DNA from: JBOIBN01 sp050739575
Lineage (GTDB): Bacteria; Pseudomonadota; Gammaproteobacteria; JAKDMP01
Length of the DNA stretch: 15,560 nt
Reading direction: 5' to 3'
Assembly: GCA_050739575.1 (NCBI GenBank)
Contig: JBOIBN010000053.1
Span: forward strand, 1-15,560
Made by a program: the position numbers and the translations under genes. Each line of letters opens with the position of its first letter. The stretch's first letter is position 1. The notes beneath the pieces are model-generated. The model saw nothing but the letters and a program-made list of their open reading frames with translations, ran no database searches and had not been told where the DNA came from. This document shows positions 7,623 to 15,230 of this stretch, in pieces.

Positions 7623-9154
7623 TGATTCACTCCATTGAGGCTGACGTTGACAGGACGATTCCCGGTTTGACTCGCCGGCGCGGACGCGGGCGCGGAGGCG
7701 AGTCCTTGCGAAAGTTGGTGCAGGCGCGCATCGGTCAGGGTGCCGGCTGCGCGATAGAGCGCGATTTCGTCTTGAACGGCGGTGGCGACGGCCGCGTTGA
7801 GCGACTGCTCGGCGGAAAGCAGGCGTTCGCGCTGGGTGACGAGATCGTCCTCGGTGCGCACGCCGGCCTTGACGCCGAGGGTGGTGGCCTTGACCGCATC
7901 GCGTGCGGCGGACACAGCCGAGCGCAACGTCTCGAGTTGTTCGGCGTCCATCAGCAATGCGGCGTAGCGTGTTTTTACTTCGCGCGTCACATCGAGGCGG
8001 GTCGTTGAGGCGTTGGCGTCGGATTGATCCGCCTGTGCGCGGGCCTGGGCAACCTTGGCACGGGTCGCGCCGCCGGAGAAGATGTTCCAGCTGAGCTGCA
8101 GCGCGATCTCGTTGCCGCTCGCGTTGTAATCCGCCGGCGTCGGCACGACCTGGCCGGGGATGGAATAGGACGCGCTGCCGCTCTGGATTTGCTGATTGCG
8201 GATCAGAGCCAGCGAAACGTTCGGCAGGTAACCGGCATCGGCGGCGCCTATGCGGCGGTTGTCGGCGCGGGCGCCGAGTTGCGCCGCGGCGAGACGCGGA
8301 TTGTCCGCCAGCGCGCGTGCGAGCCACGCGCTTTGTTCGCCAGGTTCGGCAACGGTGTAGTCGGTGGGCAGCGTCGCTTCCGGTCCCGACAGCGGACCGC
8401 CAGTCAGCGCTTCGAGTGCGTTCATGGCGGCGGTAAGTTGTTGACGCGCGGCGAGCAACTCGCCGCGCGCGGATTCGAGTGCCGCGCGTGCGGAGTCGGC
8501 ACCGATCACGCCTGTCGTCCCGGCGTGATAGCGTGCATCGGCCTCGCGCGATTGTTCGGCGAAGCCCTTGACCGTTTCCTGCGTCGCCGCGAGTGCGGCA
8601 CGCGCGGACAGCACGTCCAGATATGCCGTCGTGACCTTGGTCGCAAGCTGGGCGAGCGCGTCCTGGTAGGTCGCAGCGGCCGCGGCGACATCGAGATTCG
8701 CCGCCTGCAGATTCTTGAGGGCCGACCAGTTGAACAGGGGTTGATCGAGTTCGAGTTGCCAGTTTGTCGTGCCGGTGTTCGCGGATTGCGAAACGGGAAA
8801 AATCTGGTTATCGCCGAAGTATTCCGGTCCTTCGCTCGAGTCGTTGTTGTAGTTGCGCGAAAGCGTTCCGTTGACCTGGGGCAATAAGGCCGCAAGCGCG
8901 CCGGGTTTCGCGGCCCGCGCTTGGGCAAGTGCGGCAGATGCCGCCTTGAACTCCGGATCGTGCGCCTGTGCAGCCTGCCAGGTTTGCCAGAGTGTCGCCG
9001 CAGGCGCATTCGCGGCGAAACCGAAAAGACAGCCGAGCAGCAATACCAGGCGCGCGATTGCAGAGCGGCGCGCGAACTGCCACGCCTGGTACGCCGCCGC
9101 CACCAATCCGCTCATGACAAAGGCCTCGATAACGAGCAGAACATCGTGATTCAT
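7619..9154 (-). CDS. TolC-type outer membrane efflux channel (511 aa)
   Basis: This is the outer-membrane exit duct of a tripartite exporter. After the signal region come TLWQTWQAAQAHDPEFKAASAALAQARAAKPG-type and LLPQV sequences, typical of the first helical pair of TolC-family (OEP) proteins. The second OEP half includes a W.IFSGG motif (SWNIFSGGATRAKV) and long alanine-rich helices. Length is close to E. coli TolC (about 490). The N-terminus is odd. A hydrophobic stretch at about 5-24 precedes RR (29-30), then a second hydrophobic core (35-46) ends in a possible signal peptidase I site, APA|A (50-53). LLGC (39-42) also resembles a lipobox. The ATG at 9154 overlaps the adaptor stop as ATGA. 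An in-frame ATG at 9115 with GAGG 8 bases upstream would give a shorter, more ordinary leader. Confidence 0.92.
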   Translation of the reverse strand: MNHDVLLVIEAFVMSGLVAAAYQAWQFARRSAIARLVLLLGCLFGFAANAPAATLWQTWQAAQAHDPEFKAASAALAQARAAKPGALAALLPQVNGTLSRNYNNDSSEGPEYFGDNQIFPVSQSANTGTTNWQLELDQPLFNWSALKNLQAANLDVAAAAATYQDALAQLATKVTTAYLDVLSARAALAATQETVKGFAEQSREADARYHAGTTGVIGADSARAALESARGELLAARQQLTAAMNALEALTGGPLSGPEATLPTDYTVAEPGEQSAWLARALADNPRLAAAQLGARADNRRIGAADAGYLPNVSLALIRNQQIQSGSASYSIPGQVVPTPADYNASGNEIALQLSWNIFSGGATRAKVAQARAQADQSDANASTTRLDVTREVKTRYAALLMDAEQLETLRSAVSAARDAVKATTLGVKAGVRTEDDLVTQRERLLSAEQSLNAAVATAVQDEIALYRAAGTLTDARLHQLSQGLASAPASAPASQTGNRPVNVSLNGVNQ

Positions 9155-10419
9155 CGGATGCGTACTCGTTTGCCGCCGGCGAAGTCGGACGTGTCGGAGA
9201 CGACGACCTGATCGCCCGGCCTGAGTCCGGAAAGAATCTGGATCGCCTGATCCGAGGCACGGCCGAAACGCACCTGAGTCGGGATCGCCGCATCGCCCCC
9301 GGCGACAAGTTTGTAGAGCGTCTGCGCCGAATCCGGCTGACTGTACACGGGACGCTGCACGTACACGGCCTGTTTCAACGTGGCGATGGCGATGGTGCCG
9401 GAAACGGAGAGGTTCGGCCGCGCACCGGGCGGCAAGTCGCTAGGCAGGGAAACGTCCACGTCCACGCTGCCTTCGGATACCGACGGTGCGATGCGTGCCA
9501 CCTTGCCGTTAATCGTCGTACTCGCGCCGACGTTCAACTCGACGGCGACCGCTTGGCCGATCGCGAGTTCTCCGGCTTCGCTCGGGGGCACCTGAAGTAC
9601 CGCCTTCAGTCGCTTGAGGCTTGCGATACGGGCAATGTTGCCGCCAAGGGAAAGCGTCTGGCCGTTCTGCACCGGCACAGCTTGCACCACGCCGGCAAGC
9701 CCCGCCTGCACCGTAAGCGCCGCGACTTCGGCTTGCGCCTCGCTCAGTGCAGCGGCGAATGCGTTTACCTTCGCCTGCTGTGCTTCGACCTGTGCGGCCA
9801 TGTCGGATTTGAAGGCGGCAACACGTTCCTCGGTGAGTTTTACCTGCTCGGCCTGATTGTCGGCATCGAGTTGCGTGCGTTTGTAATCCAGGGTAGAGAC
9901 CACATGCTGGTCCACCAGGGTTTTTTCGGCCTCGGCCTGGAGGTCTGCGGCCTTGGCGTTCGAGCGGGCGGTGGCAAGATCGCCTTGCAGGCTCAACAAC
10001 TCGTTCTTGAGCGTGGCGCGGGTGGACACGAGCGTCGCCTGCGCGTTCGCAAAGTCCGATTGCGCCGCGATGACTGCGGACTTGAGTTTGGGATTGGCGA
10101 GCACCGCGAGCACCGAATCGGCCTCGACATGATCGCCCGGCTGCACCTTGACGTCCTCGGCCACGCCCGGCGAACTCGCCGTGATCCAGCGCAGCACCTC
10201 CGGCTTCAACGTGCCCGGCGCCTGCACCCGGATTGCGAGCGGCCCTGACCTGACGGTTGCAATCAAAAGATCCGAACGCGACACCGCGGCGCCGGTCGGC
10301 AGCAGAAAGTAAATGAGCAACGCGATCGCGATCGCAACGGCAATGCCGCCGCCGATTAACGCGTGGCGCTTACGGCGGCGACGACGCTGCACGTGTTGCG
10401 GAATCTGAATATCGGGCAT
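9151..10419 (-). CDS. HlyD-type periplasmic adaptor (membrane fusion protein, 422 aa)
   Basis: This protein bridges the inner-membrane permease to the TolC channel. A basic cytoplasmic tail (RRRRRKR, 11-18) is followed by one membrane anchor (about 21-41). Next are the first half of the lipoyl/barrel-sandwich domain (SPGVAEDVKVQPGDHVEADS, 83-102) and an alpha-helical hairpin of about 120 residues rich in Ala/Gln/Glu (118-235). The second lipoyl half (GLAGVVQAVPVQNGQTLSLGG, 240-260), a beta-barrel domain (about 270-350) and a membrane-proximal domain with GLRPGDQVVVSD (398-409) follow. This is the standard order for MacA/HlyD-like adaptors. The start ATG 10419 has only a short AGGA about 11 bases upstream, 40 bases after the first permease ends. 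Its stop overlaps the channel start. There is no Cys lipidation site, so it is anchored by the helix. Confidence 0.95.
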   Translation of the reverse strand: MPDIQIPQHVQRRRRRKRHALIGGGIAVAIAIALLIYFLLPTGAAVSRSDLLIATVRSGPLAIRVQAPGTLKPEVLRWITASSPGVAEDVKVQPGDHVEADSVLAVLANPKLKSAVIAAQSDFANAQATLVSTRATLKNELLSLQGDLATARSNAKAADLQAEAEKTLVDQHVVSTLDYKRTQLDADNQAEQVKLTEERVAAFKSDMAAQVEAQQAKVNAFAAALSEAQAEVAALTVQAGLAGVVQAVPVQNGQTLSLGGNIARIASLKRLKAVLQVPPSEAGELAIGQAVAVELNVGASTTINGKVARIAPSVSEGSVDVDVSLPSDLPPGARPNLSVSGTIAIATLKQAVYVQRPVYSQPDSAQTLYKLVAGGDAAIPTQVRFGRASDQAIQILSGLRPGDQVVVSDTSDFAGGKRVRIR

Positions 10420-10459
10420 GTGTCTGGTCCTATTTACTCATCATTTACAAGGAGGTTCA

Positions 10460-12925
10460 TCAACCGCGCAGCGCCTGATCGGGGGCGATGCGGCTGGCGC
10501 GCCAGGCCGGGAACCAGCTCGCGGCGAGCGTGGCGACCGCAAGTACGACGGCAACGACCACCATGCTCGCCGGATCCACGGCGGCGATGCCGTAAAAATT
10601 CGAGGCGAAGGCAATGCCGATGGCCGCGAGTCCAGTCAGCCCGACGACAAGCCCGTACACCAGCAGTCGCGCGGTCTCGCCCAGCACGAGCGCGAGCAAC
10701 CGGCTGCGTTCGGCGCCGAGTGCCGCGCGGATCGCAAACTCGCGAGCACGTTGCGCGAGCGCATAAGCCTGCACCGCGTAAAGGCCGATGGCAGCCAGCA
10801 CGAGCGCGCCGATCGCGAACAGGAGCACGAGCACCGTGAGCAGACGGTTGGAGGCAAGCGAACCCGCGAGACGTTCATTCATTGTCTGTATGTCATACAG
10901 CGGCACGTCGGGCAGCACGCCGCGAGCCGCGCTTCTTGCCTGCGCAATCACGGCCACGGCAGACAGCGGTGAGCGTACTGTGAGGTACCAATCCGGAAAC
11001 CCCCACGACCAGCCGGACTGCTTGCCTGTAATCTGATTGAAATCTACGTAAACGTTACCCATCGCCGGCGCTGCGCCCAGGTTCGCTCGGTGGACTGTGG
11101 GCACAATGCCGATGACGCGATAGAGGAGCCCGAAGCGATTGTCGGTGGGACTGTCGAAGCTGAACTCGCGCCCGACGACATTTTCGGTGCCGAACAATTG
11201 CTTTGCGGCGAGCGTATCAATGATCGCAAGGCTCACCCCGCCGTTCGCGTCGGCCGGCGTGAAGTTGCGTCCGGCGAGCAGCGGCATGCCGAAACTGCGG
11301 AAATATGCGGCGTCGGTTGAGACCGGGAACAGCGACGGTTGAATGTCCGGATTGGGCGGACGCGGGAACGCGCTGTTGCCGTCAGCATCGCCGTTGAAGG
11401 GGACGCTGGAACTTATACTCGCGGCGTTCACACCCGGTGAGCGGGCGACGACGGTTCGCAACTCGTTGAGCGACGTAACCATTTTCGCGAGCGAGTACTG
11501 GGCTTGGGGAAAGCTCAACTTGAACGTAACGACGTGATCCGGTTTGAAGCCGAGATTGACGGCGTTGAGGTTGAGAAGACTGCGACCGAGGAAAAGACCG
11601 GTGCCGGCCAGTGCGCAAGCGAGTGCGATTTGCGAGACGAGCAAACTCCTGCGAACGCGCTGCGCGGTTCGCCCGGGGGAGGCGCGCGTGCCCGCATCGC
11701 CGAGTGCGGCGGAAAGGTTCCGGCCGCGCAGAAAACCCACGCTCATCAGGGTGAACAGGCACGCCGAGACCAGCGCCAGGATGACGGCGATGACGATAAG
11801 CGCCGGCCAGGACATCGGGGAGATGGAAGAGGCCGTGACCGCGACACTGCTCGTCGAAAAGAAGCCGATCAGAAAGCGGCCGAATACGACGCCCAGACCG
11901 GCGCCGATCAGGCTCAAGAGAAGATTTTCACGCGCCAGCACACCGACCAGCGCTCCGGTTTTCGCACCGAGAACGCGGCGCAAGGTGAGTTCGCCGCGTC
12001 GCGAGAAGGTACGTGCGAGAAAGAGATTGGCCAGGTTGAACCAGACAAGCAGCATCAGGAGCGCGGTAGCGAACTGCACCAGAACCAGCGACTGGTGCAG
12101 ATTGCCGAGCCGGCTCGCGCGCCAGCCTTGCGCAGCAATGCTGAGATTGTATTTTGCAAACAACGGCAGTGCGCTTGGGTCCGGAAAGTTCGCAATTTCA
12201 TTCTTGAGCACGACATCCGCCTGTGTGGTGAATGACGCAATGGACTCGTCCGGGGCGAGCCGCGCGACCATGTTGTCGCTCCAGGCCGTGAGCATGTCGG
12301 CGTGCTGATCGAAGGCGGTGATGATCTGCGGCGTCCACAGTGCGGTCTCTGCGGTCGGGAAGTTGAAGTTTTTCGGCATCACACCGATGACGGTAAACAG
12401 CTTGCCGTTCAGATGCAGCGTCTTCCCGATCGCAGACGGTTGGCCGCCAAACAACTGTTGCCACAAGCGGTAACTCAGGACGACGACGGGTTGTGCGCCG
12501 GGCTGGTTGCTTTGCGGTCCGAAGACCCGCCCGAGTAAGGGCGGGACGCCGAGCGTGGAGAAGACAGAGGCCGTGGCTTCGATACCGTTCAGGCGGCTCT
12601 CATCGCTGCCGAGCACCAGGTTATATCCTTGCATGGTGTACAAGCCCGAGTCGGCGAGCGCCGGTGCACCCTTTGCCAGGCGTTGCCAGGTCGGGATGGA
12701 CATGGCCTGCGGGATGGGCTGATTTGCCGTGAAGTACACGTTCACGATGCGATCGCCCTGCGGATACGGCAGCGGCGAAACGTAGTATCGGTAGAGCAGA
12801 CCCAGCGTCGCGACATTGATCCCGATGCCGAGCGCGAGCACCACGATCACCGTCAACGCAAAGCGTGGATTGCGCAACATCGCCCCAAGCCAGGCGGGAA
12901 ATCTGAGTGAATGCGCGACGGACAT
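10460..12925 (-). CDS. Duplicated FtsX/MacB-type ABC permease (821 aa), first gene of the export operon
   Basis: Predicted membrane segments lie near residues 24-46, 279-303, 333-356, 375-399, 427-447, 695-722, 747-773 and 786-805, with two large periplasmic domains between them. Motifs typical of duplicated MacB/FtsX permeases (ADOP type) are present: LALGIGINVAT, YVSPLPYPQGDRIV, FTVIGVMPKNFNFP, GELTLRRVLGAK, REFAIRAALGAE and the closing FPAWRASRIAPDQALRG. I chose ATG 12925-12923. An in-frame ATG at 13015 would add 30 residues, but the sigma-54 promoter (12957-12975) and predicted transcript start (near 12948) lie inside that extension, and the first LRNPRFAL block normally follows the start closely. 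The ribosome site is weak (GAG 8 bases upstream; AGAGG 16 bases upstream). Unlike the other three permeases it sits before the adaptor, and its sequence is clearly separate from theirs. Confidence 0.93.
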   Translation of the reverse strand: MSVAHSLRFPAWLGAMLRNPRFALTVIVVLALGIGINVATLGLLYRYYVSPLPYPQGDRIVNVYFTANQPIPQAMSIPTWQRLAKGAPALADSGLYTMQGYNLVLGSDESRLNGIEATASVFSTLGVPPLLGRVFGPQSNQPGAQPVVVLSYRLWQQLFGGQPSAIGKTLHLNGKLFTVIGVMPKNFNFPTAETALWTPQIITAFDQHADMLTAWSDNMVARLAPDESIASFTTQADVVLKNEIANFPDPSALPLFAKYNLSIAAQGWRASRLGNLHQSLVLVQFATALLMLLVWFNLANLFLARTFSRRGELTLRRVLGAKTGALVGVLARENLLLSLIGAGLGVVFGRFLIGFFSTSSVAVTASSISPMSWPALIVIAVILALVSACLFTLMSVGFLRGRNLSAALGDAGTRASPGRTAQRVRRSLLVSQIALACALAGTGLFLGRSLLNLNAVNLGFKPDHVVTFKLSFPQAQYSLAKMVTSLNELRTVVARSPGVNAASISSSVPFNGDADGNSAFPRPPNPDIQPSLFPVSTDAAYFRSFGMPLLAGRNFTPADANGGVSLAIIDTLAAKQLFGTENVVGREFSFDSPTDNRFGLLYRVIGIVPTVHRANLGAAPAMGNVYVDFNQITGKQSGWSWGFPDWYLTVRSPLSAVAVIAQARSAARGVLPDVPLYDIQTMNERLAGSLASNRLLTVLVLLFAIGALVLAAIGLYAVQAYALAQRAREFAIRAALGAERSRLLALVLGETARLLVYGLVVGLTGLAAIGIAFASNFYGIAAVDPASMVVVAVVLAVATLAASWFPAWRASRIAPDQALRG

Positions 12926-12956
12926 GGGACGATCTCGAAAACCTCTACCCAATACT

Positions 12957-12975
12957 CCAGCAAGAATCGTGCCAA
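12957..12975 (-). promoter_or_regulatory. Sigma-54 (RpoN) promoter of the export operon
   Basis: Read on the minus strand, the sequence is TTGGCACGATTCTTGCTGG. It matches the sigma-54 consensus YTGGCACGrNNNTTGCW at every fixed position, with the -24 GG at 12973-12972 and the -12 GC at 12961-12960 separated by exactly 10 bases. Transcription should begin near 12948, giving a leader of about 23 bases before ATG 12925. Sigma-54 promoters require an ATP-dependent NtrC-family activator; none is encoded in the window. Confidence 0.88.
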
Positions 12976-12991
12976 GTATCGTGGATTGCGG

Positions 12992-13004
12992 TAAGCGATT
13001 GATT
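12992..13004 (-). promoter_or_regulatory. IHF binding site
   Basis: The minus-strand sequence AATCAATCGCTTA fits the IHF consensus WATCAANNNNTTR exactly, with an A/T-rich stretch on its 5' side (13004-13020). It sits about 45-56 bases upstream of the predicted start, where IHF bends sigma-54 promoters so that a distal activator can contact the polymerase. Confidence 0.65.
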
Positions 13005-13062
13005 ATCAAATGCAAAGTAAAGAACAGGTCTCTCGTGACGATGAGGCAGGCGTCGCACGGAT

Positions 13063-13124
13063 GGGACCGTTTCCCCAGCGCGTTCCCATTACCGGGATTC
13101 CATCCGTTTTCGTGCGGTTATGGA
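13063..13124. promoter_or_regulatory. Candidate upstream activator-binding region (weak dyads)
   Basis: Three short inverted repeats lie here: GGGA-N5-TCCC (13063-13075), TCCC-N6-GGGA (13084-13097) and TCCAT-N16-ATGGA (13099-13124). They are about 115-175 bases upstream of the predicted sigma-54 start, the usual position of enhancer sites. Arms of 4-5 bases occur often by chance, so this is a location hint only. Confidence 0.2.
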
Positions 13125-13168
13125 CTCGGTTCTTCGGATTGCGTCGCGCACCGGCATGGACTGGTATA

Positions 13169-13209
13169 GCCGGGTTTAGGCCCGGCGACAGCCGGCAGGT
13201 AAATCCTGC
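13169..13209. repeat. Two small tandem hairpins upstream of recQ
   Basis: GCCGGG-TTTAGG-CCCGGC (13169-13186) and GCAGG-TAAAT-CCTGC (13195-13209) are perfect 6-bp and 5-bp stems with short loops. Neither is followed by a T-run, so they are not convincing terminators. The first resembles GC-rich dispersed repeats found between genes in many proteobacteria. They lie between the export promoter region and the recQ start. Confidence 0.4.
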
Positions 13210-13256
13210 GGTACCCTGAACCGTCGGGATAATTTCAAAAGAGGGGGGATTTCACC

Positions 13257-15053
13257 ATGACTGCGGAGAGCATTCTTAAAACTACGTTCGGTTACGCCGG
13301 GTTTCTCGGTCGCCAACGCGAAATTATTGAAACCGTTGCCGCCGGCGGCGATGCGCTGGTGCTGATGCCGACCGGCGGCGGCAAGTCGTTGTGCTACCAG
13401 ATTCCGGCGCTCATGCGCCCCGGCGTCGGCGTTGTGGTGTCGCCGCTGATCTCGCTGATGGCGAACCAGGTCGCGGCGCTGCGCCAGGTCGGCGTCGCGG
13501 CGGCATTCCTGAATTCGAGTCTCGATTCCGCCGAGCAGCAGAAGATCGAACGCCGGATGCAGAACGGCGAACTGGATCTCGTTTACATTGCGCCGGAGCG
13601 GTTGCTGCAACCGCGCACGCTGGAATTGCTTGCATGCTGCAAGGTCGCGCTGATTGCCATAGACGAAGCGCACTGCGTATCGCAATGGGGCCACGATTTC
13701 CGCCCCGAGTATTTGCAGCTTGCTACGCTCGCCGAGCATTTCCCCGGCGTGCCGCGAATCGCGCTCACGGCCACCGCCGATCTGCCGACGCGAAAGGAAA
13801 TCGTCGAGCGCCTGCAAATGCCCCGGGCGCGTGTTTTCGTCCACAGCTTCGACCGGCCCAATATCCGCTACCGCGTCGCGGAACGCGCCAACGGAAGCCA
13901 GCAGTTGCTGCGCTTCATCCGCGACGAGCATCCCGGCGAGGCGGGCATCGTGTACTGCCTGTCGCGGGCCAAGACCGAGCGCACGGCGGAAAGTCTGACT
14001 GCGCAGGGCATCGTCGCGTTGCCTTATCACGCTGGACTCGGCCACGCGTCGCGCGAACGTCATCAACGGCGCTTTCTGCTCGAAGACGGCATCGTGATCG
14101 TTGCGACCGTCGCCTTCGGCATGGGCATAGATAAACCCGACGTGCGTTTTGTCGCGCATCTAGACATGCCTGCGAGCATCGAAAGTTATTACCAGGAAAC
14201 CGGCCGCGCCGGACGCGACGGCCTGCCCGCCGATGCCTGGATGCTTTACGGCCTGAACGACGTCGGGCAACGCCGCCGCATGATCGAACAATCCGAGGCG
14301 AGCGACGAACGCAAATGGCTCGAGCGCCGCAAGCTCGATGCGATGCTCGCGTACTGCGAACTCTCCACCTGCCGTCGCGTCAATCTGCTTCGCTATTTCG
14401 GCGAGAATCCGCGGACGGATTGCGGCAACTGCGATACCTGCCTAGCGCCGCCCGAGACTTGGGATGCGACGGAGGCGGCGCGCAAGCTCCTGTCCGCGAT
14501 TTACCGTACCGGCCAGCGCTTCGGTGCGCAGTACCTTATCGAGCATCTGTGCGGCGAGACTAACGAAAGGGCGGAACGACTCGGCCATACCGAACTATCC
14601 ACCTTCGGCATCGGCAAAGACCTTGCAGCCAAGCAATGGCGTTCGGTGATCCGCCAACTCGTCGCGCGCGGCTATCTGGAATCCGATCCCGACGGTTACG
14701 GCGGCCTGTGTTTCGGCCCTGACGCTTGGGCATTGCTGCGAGGCGAGCAAAGTATTCGCCTTCGCCACGACCGCAAGCCGCAGCGCAAACGCAGTCGCGG
14801 AGAAAAAACGTCAACCGAAATTGCACCGGCAGACGCCGAACTCTGGGAAGCATTACGAGAAACGCGGACGCGCCTCGCGCAAGAGCAGGGCGTGCCGGCC
14901 TACGTCATCTTTCCGGACGCCACCTTGCGGGAAATGCTCGCGCACCGTCCCGCCACCCAAGCAGATTTTCTCGCCCTCAACGGCGTCGGCGAGAAAAAAC
15001 TCGCCAGCTACGGCGCCGCTTTCATTCGTGTGATCTTGAATTACGCCGGTTAA
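13257..15053 (+). CDS. recQ: ATP-dependent DNA helicase RecQ (598 aa)
   Basis: This 3'-5' superfamily 2 helicase acts in recombination repair and stalled-fork processing. All family motifs are present: motif 0 around FLGRQRE (16-22), Walker A TGGGKS (39-44), DEAH (136-139) followed by the aromatic-rich loop CVSQWGHDFRP (140-150), motif III ALTATA (169-174), motif V VAFGMGIDKPDVR (285-297) and motif VI YYQETGRAGRDG (311-322). The four zinc cysteines are C371, C388, C391 and C394 (TCRR...CGNCDTC). The winged-helix RQC domain covers about 400-500, a basic linker (RKPQRKRSRG) follows, and a C-terminal HRDC domain covers about 525-598. Length is near that of E. coli RecQ (about 610). The start ATG is preceded by AGGGGGG about 8 bases upstream. 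GATAAT (13228-13233) could be a -10 box, but no good -35 is seen. It is divergent from the export operon and probably functionally unrelated to it. Confidence 0.98.
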   Translation: MTAESILKTTFGYAGFLGRQREIIETVAAGGDALVLMPTGGGKSLCYQIPALMRPGVGVVVSPLISLMANQVAALRQVGVAAAFLNSSLDSAEQQKIERRMQNGELDLVYIAPERLLQPRTLELLACCKVALIAIDEAHCVSQWGHDFRPEYLQLATLAEHFPGVPRIALTATADLPTRKEIVERLQMPRARVFVHSFDRPNIRYRVAERANGSQQLLRFIRDEHPGEAGIVYCLSRAKTERTAESLTAQGIVALPYHAGLGHASRERHQRRFLLEDGIVIVATVAFGMGIDKPDVRFVAHLDMPASIESYYQETGRAGRDGLPADAWMLYGLNDVGQRRRMIEQSEASDERKWLERRKLDAMLAYCELSTCRRVNLLRYFGENPRTDCGNCDTCLAPPETWDATEAARKLLSAIYRTGQRFGAQYLIEHLCGETNERAERLGHTELSTFGIGKDLAAKQWRSVIRQLVARGYLESDPDGYGGLCFGPDAWALLRGEQSIRLRHDRKPQRKRSRGEKTSTEIAPADAELWEALRETRTRLAQEQGVPAYVIFPDATLREMLAHRPATQADFLALNGVGEKKLASYGAAFIRVILNYAG

Positions 15054-15149
15054 CAAGATATTGAAAATGTAGCGAATGAAGTAGCGCATGTCTCTTCATG
15101 TCCCGGGGAGAGGCGAATGCGGAGGGCGGAACGGCGCTATGATCGCGAT

Positions 15150-15230
15150 ATGAAAGCTGTCTTTGTCATGGAATCCGAGGTGCCTGCCGGCGGTGCGACG
15201 AGTTTCGTGACGACCAGCCGGGGGGCTTAA
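15150..15230 (+). CDS. Possible 26-residue small ORF directly before the DUF2784-like gene
   Basis: ATG at 15150 to TAA 15228-15230 would encode a 26-residue peptide beginning MKAVFVMESEVPAGG. Its stop is directly adjacent to the GTG start of the next gene (TAAGTG), as a leader peptide would be. There is no clear Shine-Dalgarno site and no recognisable family. It could well be chance. The rest of the 15054-15230 gap shows no convincing terminator or promoter. Confidence 0.15.
   Translation: MKAVFVMESEVPAGGATSFVTTSRGA

Noticed and set aside
7623..8327. In-frame N-terminal extension of the ATPase reading frame.
   Set aside because: It overlaps the channel gene in another frame, is Arg-rich shadow sequence, and the ATPase domain begins right after ATG 7622.
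10450..10458. A plus-strand AAGGAGG motif that looks like a strong Shine-Dalgarno site.
   Set aside because: It lies in the 40-base gap between two minus-strand genes and no credible plus-strand gene follows. On the transcript it reads CCTCCTT and is probably chance.
12926..13015. A 30-residue N-terminal extension of the first permease starting at ATG 13015.
   Set aside because: The perfect sigma-54 promoter and its predicted transcript start lie inside this stretch, and the family normally begins just before the first membrane helix.
13176..14159. A 327-codon open frame on the minus strand.
   Set aside because: It is entirely antisense to the conserved helicase core of recQ, and no family is recognised.
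15054..15120. Possible recQ terminator around CTCTTCATGTCCCGGGGAGAG.
   Set aside because: The stem is short and interrupted, and no T-run follows.
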